IMG/VR virus record: IMGVR_UViG_3300025300_000077
Span: 1-27,723 of that record
Direction: 5' to 3' (one strand)
DNA length: 27,723 bases
Source: a virus
Each line of letters begins with the position of its first letter. The stretch's first letter is position 1. Positions 1-8,287 of this stretch are shown here, one piece after another. The translations under genes were made by a program, and so were the position numbers. The notes beneath the pieces are model-generated. The model saw nothing but the letters and a program-made list of their open reading frames with translations, was not told the origin of the DNA and did no database searches.

Positions 1-783
1 GTTCATCCCACCGCCAATAATAACATCGCCAGTTCCGTTTGGCGTGATGGCAATATTGCGGTTACTCGTACTGACGATGGAATTAGTTTGAACATCCAGA
101 TCACCGCCAAGCTGTGGCGAAGTATCTTCAACGACATTTGCCATGCCGCCGCCAGTAGCACCTGTAGCACCAGTTGCCCCGGTTGCCCCGGTGACAACGC
201 CAAACGCAAGTGCGCCTGTTGATGCTGTAAAAGCAACTGTTGGCGACCCTCCAGCAGCAACGGCTGATGCGCTGACTGACACAACTCTTCCATCTGTATT
301 CTCAAGCGCGTCAGCATCGCTGTTCCAACTTAACAGCTTCGATGCACTGGGCTCTGGCATTGTAATTGATGCACCGCCTGTGTAAGTATCTGGAAACCGA
401 AACGCCTGACTGATGTCGCCGTCACGCTCTTGTCCACTCATAGCCAAACGGTCAATGTCGCCTTCTAAAGTGTCGGCAGGAAAAGGGTCATTGGTGACAT
501 AATTTGACGTTTGTGTCGTCGTGGTCTTGCGTCTTATATGCCATTGCACCGTGTCAGCCGGTGCGGAGCCAGCAACAACGGCGCCTGTTGATCCACTGCC
601 GCCCGTCACCGTGTAATGCGTACTATAGGACTTAGTGACTTCCGCGCCTGTCGCAATCGTGCGTTCAACGACCTCAAGTTCTGCTGTTGACCCTGTTCCA
701 AAAAATGGAAAAGTAACTGCAAAACTTGTTGTTGATCCATTGCCCGTATAGCTAACAGAAGTAGTTGTAGTTGATACCGTCAT
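1..783 (-). CDS. Tail fibre protein, N-terminal part (3' end beyond window)
   Basis: The open frame runs from ATG at 783 without a stop to base 1, so 261 residues are visible and the C-terminal receptor-binding part is missing. The first 130 residues (VSYTGNGSTTSFAVTFPFF near the start, then ELEVV, then TLEGDIDRLAM) look like the virion-anchoring N-domain of T7 gp17-type fibres. Residues about 196-211 form a short collagen-like Gly-Ala-Thr repeat (GATGATGATG), followed by the widespread fibre motif DTSPQLGGDLDVQTNSI and AITPNGTGDV. GGAG lies 7 nt before the ATG. It is the last visible gene of the leftward tail operon, directly after the ejection proteins, which fits a fibre. Family assignment is firm; receptor specificity cannot be judged. 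Confidence 0.85.
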   Translation of the reverse strand, partial: MTVSTTTTSVSYTGNGSTTSFAVTFPFFGTGSTAELEVVERTIATGAEVTKSYSTHYTVTGGSGSTGAVVAGSAPADTVQWHIRRKTTTTQTSNYVTNDPFPADTLEGDIDRLAMSGQERDGDISQAFRFPDTYTGGASITMPEPSASKLLSWNSDADALENTDGRVVSVSASAVAAGGSPTVAFTASTGALAFGVVTGATGATGATGATGGGMANVVEDTSPQLGGDLDVQTNSIVSTSNRNIAITPNGTGDVIIGGGMN

Positions 784-795
784 AGTGTCACTCCA

Positions 796-3336
796 TTATC
801 GCACGGCTTCGGTTGGTCTTACGGCGTCAAAAAACTCTTGGCCGGTTTCGTCTTTAATTCGTCTTTCATAGTTTCGCGCCCATCCAGGGTTTAAATATTC
901 GCTTATGTTCCAGAAAAGCAGATAGTCCAGAGCCATGCGGGCATAAAAGATGTTGGCACCTGGAAGCATAGACTTGGCTATGCGGTATCCTGTTTGACCA
1001 GCGCGGTCAAAATCTCCTTCAATAAACTGCTTTGGCATTTGGCTGACACGGGCAAGGTTTCCAACAACAGGACCGCCTAAAATTTCAGCCATACCTTCGC
1101 CAAACCGCGCATCGCCAGCCGCCATGCCCATTATAGTGTCGCCGTAAAACCCAAGCCCACCACCCTGAGCAAGGCTCCTAAACATTACTTTTCCAAAGTT
1201 TTTAGGGCTTTCTATTAGGTTTATTGGCTCCTTGCCTTTGACTAAGTCTTTAAGCGTTGATGCAATGTAGCCATACACCATTGAGGTTAGCAGTATTTTG
1301 ACTAGCATTCCCGTTCGGTGACCTTCATTAGACTTGCTAAACCCACGCGATAATATTTCCATGCCGTAGGTAACGGAAAATGATTTAAGGTGCATAAAAA
1401 GGTTTCTAAATTCTGTAAAAAGATCGCCTCTACGCCCTTGGCCCCGTGCCGCAACATTTGCCTGTGCCCCAGGCGTTAGGATTGCGCTGTTCGCAAAGCC
1501 AGTAAAGAAACCGTTGATGCGTATTTGCGCGTCAACATCATCAATGGCACTTATATCGTGGAACTTAACGCCATCGACCTCACGCACCACACTGTTCATT
1601 AGATCAAAGTCTTCCGGCGTCAGGCCGTAGGCTTCCATTTCGCTGCGAAGCGAAAGGTTTAAATCGTCAAATTTCTTGCCCGCCTGTTTGGCAATAAAGT
1701 TGGACAGACTAAGGGACGCGGCTGTTTTAAGGCTGTCGTTCATCCAGTTCATTCCAGTAACACGCATAACGGCACTTACAAAATGCGCCCCTTGGCCATT
1801 GATTGCGTCATTACCAAGCCATCGACTTTGAACCCCCGCCACTAGAGAATCCATGCCAACACCCAAGCTATCAGCTATTTCTCGCGCTTCGCCTGTACGG
1901 CGCCCGCCGCGTCCACCTACAGCTTCTGGAATTAGTCCACTAAGAACAGAAGCGTTTGCCTCAAAGAACGGAATACCAACTTCATTTAACCGAATAGACG
2001 CTGTGCCTATGTCACCAATAGACGCTATAGTTGTGCCGCCTAGAAGTGCAGCAGAACTTAAATTCTTAGCCCAGTTCGCTCCCCGCGCAATGTAATAACG
2101 GGGACCAGATGTTCCCCAGCTTGGTAGCGCGTTTCCTTGCCCTGTCACCTCGTCGTACATGAAATTTAAAGTTGCAACATAACTTGGGTCATTTAATTGT
2201 GCGGCAACATCAATGTTGCCTTCGTCTATTGCTCTATTAACTGCCAACGCATGAAACCCGTTAGGCCCAGTAAACATGTGTTTAGGGTTTGGCCCTAAAT
2301 GCATCATGGCCGCAACGGAATCAGACATCCCAACTAATTGGTTAAAAAAAGCTGTGCCTATGTGTTTGTCGCCATAGGCTTGCATATATGTCCACGCGCT
2401 CTTTCCATCTTGCTTGAAATGTAAAGATCGTGCGCGGGACAGTCTTTTGCCCATGTTAGCAGGACCAGTAAATCCAGGCGGTTCGTCAAGATCGCTCATC
2501 AAATCTGTACGTTTGCCAACAACAATGTGTTCCCAAGTGCTTTTAAGAAACGCTTTTTTGCTTGCCTCGCTCATTGGGGCTTCCCCAAAAGTACGATCTT
2601 CGTCTAACAATTTACTAATATCGTTGTACCACGTTTCAAACCCAGCTTTTGCAACGCGAGTTTTATCATGTGATTGTTTGGCAATACGGCCAATAATACG
2701 GGCTATGTCGGCTCCACTACGGTTTCCCTGTTTTCGTAGGAACTCATTAGTGGCTTCCATTGCTTTAGCCACTGCTTCTGCCGTTGGATCACCTGATCCT
2801 TTTAACCTGGCTGCTGGATTTTCTTTATCCGCTGTTGCCAGCCTATCCACTTCCGCAACTAATTTTTCGCCACTTTTAGATCGTTGCAGAAACCCTATAG
2901 CTACATTTCTTGGGACGCCATTAGCTTCAACAGTACGCATAAACACAGACATCGCCATTGATGCCAAACCACGGGATGTGCTTTCAATAGATTGCTTGTA
3001 TTGGCTTTTGCCCATTTTGCCCGCCATAATTGCATTAAGCATTACAGGCACTTCTTCAATGGGCGTTTCTCTCAGTTTTGTAATAAACGCTAATTTTATA
3101 CGGTAATTAATTGCAGCGTTGCGTTTTAAAATTGCCGCCTCGCGCACAGCATCTTTTTTTCGAGCGTTTATCGCTTCGTCCACAGCGGCTTGAAGATCGG
3201 TTACTTTCTGCGCTGCGTTGTTGCTTTTAATGGTGTCAACAATATCGACAACCTCTTCTAACAACGCTTCAGCTTGCTTTTCGTCTAGATCGGGCATGGC
3301 ATCGCGGACTGTCTGGATGCACTTATCAATGGCCAT
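796..3336 (-). CDS. Large internal virion / DNA-ejection protein (846 aa)
   Basis: Large, mostly helical protein in the position where BPP-1/T7-like podophages encode their biggest internal core protein, which is ejected into the host with the DNA. The N-terminal 90 residues are charged and predicted coiled-coil-like (DMP DLDEKQAEALLEEVVDI region). Hydrophobic stretches occur in the last third (SMVYGYIASTL). The C-terminus has the recurring signature NISEYLNPGWARNYERR and ETGQEFF seen in ejection proteins of many podophages. No lysozyme or transglycosylase active-site motif was recognised. The ATG at 3336 was chosen over an upstream in-frame GTG because it shares its A with the TGA of the preceding gene (TGATG) and has GGAGG about 10 nt upstream. 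Function rests on context plus the C-terminal signature. Confidence 0.75.
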   Translation of the reverse strand: MAIDKCIQTVRDAMPDLDEKQAEALLEEVVDIVDTIKSNNAAQKVTDLQAAVDEAINARKKDAVREAAILKRNAAINYRIKLAFITKLRETPIEEVPVMLNAIMAGKMGKSQYKQSIESTSRGLASMAMSVFMRTVEANGVPRNVAIGFLQRSKSGEKLVAEVDRLATADKENPAARLKGSGDPTAEAVAKAMEATNEFLRKQGNRSGADIARIIGRIAKQSHDKTRVAKAGFETWYNDISKLLDEDRTFGEAPMSEASKKAFLKSTWEHIVVGKRTDLMSDLDEPPGFTGPANMGKRLSRARSLHFKQDGKSAWTYMQAYGDKHIGTAFFNQLVGMSDSVAAMMHLGPNPKHMFTGPNGFHALAVNRAIDEGNIDVAAQLNDPSYVATLNFMYDEVTGQGNALPSWGTSGPRYYIARGANWAKNLSSAALLGGTTIASIGDIGTASIRLNEVGIPFFEANASVLSGLIPEAVGGRGGRRTGEAREIADSLGVGMDSLVAGVQSRWLGNDAINGQGAHFVSAVMRVTGMNWMNDSLKTAASLSLSNFIAKQAGKKFDDLNLSLRSEMEAYGLTPEDFDLMNSVVREVDGVKFHDISAIDDVDAQIRINGFFTGFANSAILTPGAQANVAARGQGRRGDLFTEFRNLFMHLKSFSVTYGMEILSRGFSKSNEGHRTGMLVKILLTSMVYGYIASTLKDLVKGKEPINLIESPKNFGKVMFRSLAQGGGLGFYGDTIMGMAAGDARFGEGMAEILGGPVVGNLARVSQMPKQFIEGDFDRAGQTGYRIAKSMLPGANIFYARMALDYLLFWNISEYLNPGWARNYERRIKDETGQEFFDAVRPTEAVR

Positions 3337-5156
3337 CAGGTAAGCCCTCCAAGCACACACACGGCAGCTTGTTCCCAAGCCTTCTGACTTTCGCGTGTCT
3401 TCTGCAACCCTGCTGTTGCCTCATCCAAAAATTGTCGCGCTTCTGGGTCATCGCCGGCTTCAGCTTTCATAATTTCAATCTGTGCTTCGAGTTCGGCAAT
3501 ATCTGCTTCAATCTGGGGAACATCTGCCGCTTCGGTAATGTTCTCCATAACGCGCTCAACTTCCGCCACCAACTCACGCTCTTGCATTTCACCGAAAAGC
3601 GTATTGTCGGAATTGGCGTCCCGAACATCCTGTTGGGCAATCTCTTGAATAGTGGGGCCTTCAACATCGGGGTTAATTTCAGAGCGGACAACAGGCACTT
3701 CCAACGGCATTTGGATTTCATCACCGCTGGCATCCAACGCCCGCTGTGTTTCTTCTCTCAGCCCCATTGCCTGTTTAAGTTGAGCGGCAGTGCGTGACCT
3801 TGTGTTTAATTCATACAGAAGATAGTCATCCCCAATTCTAACAACGTGCATAGCTGTATCAGGGTCTTTGTTTAGTTTTGCCGCATACTCAGCCGTTGCC
3901 TTATCAGGATAGGTGACATATTCACCATCCGGCTTGCGGACAAATGTATTCTCAACTGTCAGATCGATGCGGTGATCGTCCTCGCCAAGCGAACGGACTG
4001 TTGTGCTAAAACCTTTCTTCTCTAGCTGTCTTGCTTTTTTCTCAGCATCGGCAACATTGCGAAACGAAATCTGTACACCGTCGCCATCACTAGCCGTTAC
4101 CGTAATAGCGCGGCCTTCACCTAGAGCCGGATCATTGTTGAACCTGATCTCTGCCGGATCAGAAATAACATCCCGATTCGGCCTTGGCCCAGGTGCAGTC
4201 CCTTCGTTTTCTTCCAAACTTTTCCGCAAGGCGGTATCAACGCCAACGGGCCGACGCCCTGACATAACCTGGGCAACTGCCGCTTGCATAAGTTCACGCC
4301 GCGATTGCTCATCGATTATTTCAATGGCCTTGCTGATACGTTGCGCGGCAAATGCATCCTGTGTAATGCCGCCCGTCTTGTCACCAATAGCACCAATGAC
4401 GCCGTGCATACTGCCGCCAAGGACCATACCAAAAGCCAGGTTGGCAAAACTGTCGTAGAGATCGTAATCGTATTGGGTGGCTTCTGTTGCCGCCAATACA
4501 AGCGGTTCAATCATTGCCGTTCCAACGGCACCTTCAAAGGCGCCAACGCCGGTGCGAACAGCCGCACGGCCCGCCCAGGATGCCTGTCGTGCAAGCATCT
4601 GGCTATACCGCGCTGCACCAATAACAGGAATAAATCCAACTGCTACGTTCAGCGGGTCAAGCAAACTTGCAAACAAGCCCACGCCAAATTGGGCAAACAT
4701 AGTGGATACATCGCCATCGGAATTTGCAAGAATGCCTTGTCTTAGTAATTCCTCTTTTTTCCATTTAACGCGAAGCGCAAGACCTTCTTCAGTTTCGCCT
4801 TCAACCGGCGTTAGCTTGCCTTCAAGTTTCTGTTCCTTGATAAGTTCATTTTGTCTGTCTTCTGAAATAACATCGGGTTCGCGTATGGGCCGTTGTGCCA
4901 GCCGGTCAAACATACGTTGCGGCGTGTTTGTTGGTTCCGCATCGTCAGCATCACCCAAATTATAATCAAATTGCGGCTGTAAATCTCCCGCCCGCTCACC
5001 AGTTAATTCGTTCCACCGCCAAAGCTGGGTAAGAGGGTTAGTGGCCAGGGCTTCGTCAAAGGTTGTGCCCAATACCGTGCTTGTGTCAAACGCACCCTGA
5101 TGTTGCAACAAACCAAATTCATTTGTTGGCCCAATAGGATTAAAAAGTTGGGGCAT
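3336..5156 (-). CDS. Internal virion protein with membrane-active segment (606 aa)
   Basis: Second of the large ejection-type proteins. After a charged N-terminal 140 residues, residues about 150-250 contain several hydrophobic, Gly/Ala-rich segments (GVGLFASLLDPLNVAVGFIP, FANLAFGMVLGGSMHGVIGA) that could insert into or cross the host envelope. The C-terminal 60 residues are a probable coiled coil rich in Glu/Ala (ADIAELEAQIEIMKAE). The gene couples to the next gene by TGATG at 3336. The ribosome-binding site is weak. Such membrane segments are typical of proteins forming the trans-envelope channel in podophages, but here that role is inferred from composition and position, not from a recognised domain. 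Confidence 0.65.
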   Translation of the reverse strand: MPQLFNPIGPTNEFGLLQHQGAFDTSTVLGTTFDEALATNPLTQLWRWNELTGERAGDLQPQFDYNLGDADDAEPTNTPQRMFDRLAQRPIREPDVISEDRQNELIKEQKLEGKLTPVEGETEEGLALRVKWKKEELLRQGILANSDGDVSTMFAQFGVGLFASLLDPLNVAVGFIPVIGAARYSQMLARQASWAGRAAVRTGVGAFEGAVGTAMIEPLVLAATEATQYDYDLYDSFANLAFGMVLGGSMHGVIGAIGDKTGGITQDAFAAQRISKAIEIIDEQSRRELMQAAVAQVMSGRRPVGVDTALRKSLEENEGTAPGPRPNRDVISDPAEIRFNNDPALGEGRAITVTASDGDGVQISFRNVADAEKKARQLEKKGFSTTVRSLGEDDHRIDLTVENTFVRKPDGEYVTYPDKATAEYAAKLNKDPDTAMHVVRIGDDYLLYELNTRSRTAAQLKQAMGLREETQRALDASGDEIQMPLEVPVVRSEINPDVEGPTIQEIAQQDVRDANSDNTLFGEMQERELVAEVERVMENITEAADVPQIEADIAELEAQIEIMKAEAGDDPEARQFLDEATAGLQKTRESQKAWEQAAVCVLGGLT

Positions 5157-5186
5157 TGATCTATCTTTTTACCTTGGCAACCATCA

Positions 5187-7610
5187 CTAAGGCGTCGCCA
5201 TAGCTGGATTGGCGCCAAGCAAGCGTTCCCAAGTTTGGGTTGCGCTTCGTAATTTGCCGCTACGTCCACGCGCTCCAAAACTATCCATTTGTATGCTGCT
5301 GATAGGCACAACAATCGGAACACCGTTGATGTCATTAACAGGCGTGTCTAAAGCCGTTGCCAGTGCCACGCTTTCGCCATCCGGCGTCAGTGTCCATTGC
5401 GCGTTTTGTCTTAAAAATAACTTTTTCTGGTCATCACTGGCGCCTTGTGTAATCTGGGTTAAATCGACGTTTTGCATATTTTCGTCATTTTTTAACCACT
5501 CACTTAGCCCGTACATTAACTCCCGTGGACGCTCAATAGACCCCTTTGGCACGATACCTTTTAATTTACCGTCCCTGATAACCTGGTATTGATCTTCCAC
5601 AACAATCTTGATTGCTTTTTCAACAGCATCGCCCACGCTGTCGCCGCCTCTTACATCATTTGTAGCAAGCAACCGTGCCGCTTCTCGCAACGTATTTACC
5701 ATCATGATGTTATTAGAACCGGCAATCTGGATCATGTTCTCCATTTTTTTCTTAATGGAACTGTCTATGTCTTTTGTAACGCTGCTGTCTTGCAATAAAT
5801 CTTCAAGATTTTTCATGCCGCCATCGCGAATAATGCCCGCAAGGGTTTGCCTTGCCCTTGGGTTTTCCACAACGGCAAGGGCACTTGCCTCTTTTGACAA
5901 CCCATTCGTTTGCATTTCACCAAGCATAAAGCGCCAATCGTTTTTACCCATTGTTTTAGAAAGATTGTTAAACCGTTCGGCAATTTGTTCTGGCGTTGTA
6001 TTTTCGGTTTCCATAAATGCGACTTGCTGTTTGACAAAACTTTTAGGCAGCTTCCTTCGCATTGTGCTATCCATGCCGGACAAGGCGTATGCCGCAACAA
6101 GGGACGCCGCATAGTTCGCATAAGCACCGGCTATGTCTTCAGCGGGAGCATTTGCAATAATAAGCCTGTTCCATTCCGTAAAATTTGCCGATACATCATC
6201 GTTAGTTGTAATTACATATTGGGCTGGGTCTGCATTTCGCAGCTTAATATCCCGCGCTTTTGCCGCACGAAACTTTGCCAGTTGCTGCTGGTCTTGTGAC
6301 GCCATGCCTGGAATAGTGCGAACCCGCTTCGTGTCGGCAACAAGTCTTTTTTCCATTGCCATAATTTGTGAGGGATGTTTTCCCGTAATAAATTCCTGAT
6401 GCATCGCGCCATCTTGAACATCCACACGCAAGGCTTTCATCATTCGTCGTTCTTCGGGGTCAGAAATATTAGCGTCTATTTCTGCATCGCTAATACGCTT
6501 TGTTAATTCCAAAGATAGCGTGGCGTCATTAGCTACATCTTCAATTATAGCCTTGAAACCACGACGAAACTTAACAGCCCTTGCATTGGCTTCCGTCTGT
6601 ATTTTTGCTGCCGCCCGATCAACCAAACCTTGTGCGCGAATAGCATAAATAGACCGCTGCTTACTCTCTAAATTTGGAAGGTATTTTAAGTTTTTTTCCA
6701 GTTTTAAAAACTTGGCAGGGTCTTCGCCAATCTGTTGATTGGCCATCGCATCATCAACCTCAGATAAAAATTTAATTCTTTGCTGTTGTGCCATCTTGCG
6801 CGACGTTGCCCCGAACTCCACGGCTTCCTTTAATGTCGCATCCAGCTTGGCTAATCGTGCCGTTGCCGCGCCTGGTTCTTCATCAAGATCGACGTTTCTT
6901 ATTCCTTCAGCGGCAGCAATAACAATGTTTTCGTTAAGCCTGTCACCCTTAACCTTGTCCATATTCTGCCGAAATGTTTGCCGTAACTTTTCAGCTTTTT
7001 TCGGCCCGATCTGGCGATTGACCTCAAGGCTATCAATGCTGTCGATACCTTTCTTTAGCGATGCTACCCACACGGCTTCGGTGCCATCTTTTACGGAACC
7101 TTTTACAAGCGTGTTCAAAACAGCAAGGTTATGCGCTTGCAATTCCGAATTGTCGCGGGCCACTTGTTCGCGGCGAATTTCAATCTGTCCCTTGGCCGAC
7201 AGCATAGAATAATCTTTATCAAACTTTTCACGTCCATAGGGTGACAAGCCCTCAGAAGCAGTTTCATAAATCTGGGCCATCCGCGCCTTAACATCTTCGG
7301 GATCAGCCGTTGGCGCCACAGCGCCTGGATTAAACTGACTGCTTTTAGGGTCTGATTCCCAAGACAAAGTTTTGTTTGTGTCAATGCTCTGCTTTAATTC
7401 ATCCATCTTAAGCGTGGCATTAACAAAAGATTGCGTAACCATTGCATCGGCCCGCGCCCGCAACTGGTTTTCCCCAATGTCTGAAACTATCTGGCCAGCC
7501 GCTTGCAAACTCTGTCCTGTTTTATCGTCAAGCAAAACAACAGGGGCAGCAGGGACGCCCGTAGTTGTTGGAAGCGTAGCGCGACGCTGAATTGTGGGAA
7601 TACGAGCCAT
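5187..7610 (-). CDS. Internal virion protein (807 aa)
   Basis: Highly charged, largely alpha-helical protein beginning MARIPTIQRRATLPTTTG, an N-terminus recurrent in ejection proteins of BPP-1-like and aquatic podophages. It lies between the gp14-like protein and the 606-aa protein, where T7 has gp15. Many Lys/Glu/Gln-rich helices (for example LDATLKEAVEFGATSRKMAQ) and no hydrophobic membrane segment suggest a soluble core or periplasmic tunnel component. No enzyme motif was seen. Start ATG 7610 follows GGGGTAAAAGTAT and the upstream stop is only 6 nt away, so the gene is tightly packed. The role is inferred from position and composition. Confidence 0.7.
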   Translation of the reverse strand: MARIPTIQRRATLPTTTGVPAAPVVLLDDKTGQSLQAAGQIVSDIGENQLRARADAMVTQSFVNATLKMDELKQSIDTNKTLSWESDPKSSQFNPGAVAPTADPEDVKARMAQIYETASEGLSPYGREKFDKDYSMLSAKGQIEIRREQVARDNSELQAHNLAVLNTLVKGSVKDGTEAVWVASLKKGIDSIDSLEVNRQIGPKKAEKLRQTFRQNMDKVKGDRLNENIVIAAAEGIRNVDLDEEPGAATARLAKLDATLKEAVEFGATSRKMAQQQRIKFLSEVDDAMANQQIGEDPAKFLKLEKNLKYLPNLESKQRSIYAIRAQGLVDRAAAKIQTEANARAVKFRRGFKAIIEDVANDATLSLELTKRISDAEIDANISDPEERRMMKALRVDVQDGAMHQEFITGKHPSQIMAMEKRLVADTKRVRTIPGMASQDQQQLAKFRAAKARDIKLRNADPAQYVITTNDDVSANFTEWNRLIIANAPAEDIAGAYANYAASLVAAYALSGMDSTMRRKLPKSFVKQQVAFMETENTTPEQIAERFNNLSKTMGKNDWRFMLGEMQTNGLSKEASALAVVENPRARQTLAGIIRDGGMKNLEDLLQDSSVTKDIDSSIKKKMENMIQIAGSNNIMMVNTLREAARLLATNDVRGGDSVGDAVEKAIKIVVEDQYQVIRDGKLKGIVPKGSIERPRELMYGLSEWLKNDENMQNVDLTQITQGASDDQKKLFLRQNAQWTLTPDGESVALATALDTPVNDINGVPIVVPISSIQMDSFGARGRSGKLRSATQTWERLLGANPAMATP

Positions 7611-7616
7611 ATACTT

Positions 7617-8282
7617 TTACCCCAATAAACTTGTGCCAGCGCCGTAGCGGTATTGCGTATAGGCACCTTTGGCCAATTCCTTTGTTGCACCTATTGCCGC
7701 ACTTGTGCCCGCCATCTGTGCATTTAAGCGATAACGGGCGGCGGCAGCTTCCTGTCCTACCGCCTGTTGCAGATACGCTTCAGCCTGTGTTTCGCCCTTA
7801 TATAGAATGGCAAGGCGTTCTAATTGGGCTTCGGATGCCGTTTCAGCAGAAATGTCCAGCGGTGTATCCTGGTCAATAACCACGCCGCTTTTGGCGTAGC
7901 CAGTGCGCTGCCGTGACAACATCCGACGTTTGTCCAAGTCAAATGTATCCGCATCAAATTCAGAAGCGCGACGGGCCATCAGCGCGTTGTTTTCAGAAAT
8001 CTTTTTATTATATTGCATCATACCGGCCTGATATTCGTAATTTGCTGATTGAACGGCGCCTTGGTAAGCAGCGCCATAAGCCGATGTTCCCGCTCCAAAC
8101 AGATTAGCTGCTGTACCCAGCCCCATGTTTGCAACGGAACTATATAAGCCGCTCGTAAGCGTCCCTGTTGCCAAGCTAAACGAACCAGCAGAACCAATAA
8201 GGCCAGCAGTGGCACCCGCTCCGACTCCGCCAAACGCGCCAGCCATTTGGGCCGTGCCAAATAATGTAACAGGATCGCACAT
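7617..8282 (-). CDS. T7 gp14-like internal virion protein (221 aa)
   Basis: Begins MCDPVTLFG, the characteristic opening of gp14-like internal virion proteins in podophages. Residues about 10-75 are Gly/Ala/Ser-rich and hydrophobic (GAFGGVGAGATAGLIGSAGS), compatible with outer-membrane insertion during ejection, which is the role of gp14 in T7. The rest is helical and charged (SEFDADTFDLDKRRMLSRQR). In this position downstream of tail tubular B it matches T7 gene order 12-14-15-16. A GGATAA sequence precedes the ATG, so the ribosome-binding site is moderate. Length is close to the family norm of about 200 residues. Confidence 0.8.
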   Translation of the reverse strand: MCDPVTLFGTAQMAGAFGGVGAGATAGLIGSAGSFSLATGTLTSGLYSSVANMGLGTAANLFGAGTSAYGAAYQGAVQSANYEYQAGMMQYNKKISENNALMARRASEFDADTFDLDKRRMLSRQRTGYAKSGVVIDQDTPLDISAETASEAQLERLAILYKGETQAEAYLQQAVGQEAAAARYRLNAQMAGTSAAIGATKELAKGAYTQYRYGAGTSLLG

Positions 8283-8287
8283 ATTAT

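Noticed and set aside
143-385. Rightward frame with Ala-Pro-Val repeats near the left end
   Set aside because: It is the complement of the collagen-like Gly-Ala-Thr repeat in the tail fibre gene, which has a continuous 261-codon frame and a ribosome-binding site.
2414-3106. 230-codon rightward open frame opposite the 846-aa ejection protein
   Set aside because: Long only because it is the complement of a real gene. It has no ribosome-binding site, an unlikely Ser/Ala/Leu-rich composition, and no promoter on that strand.
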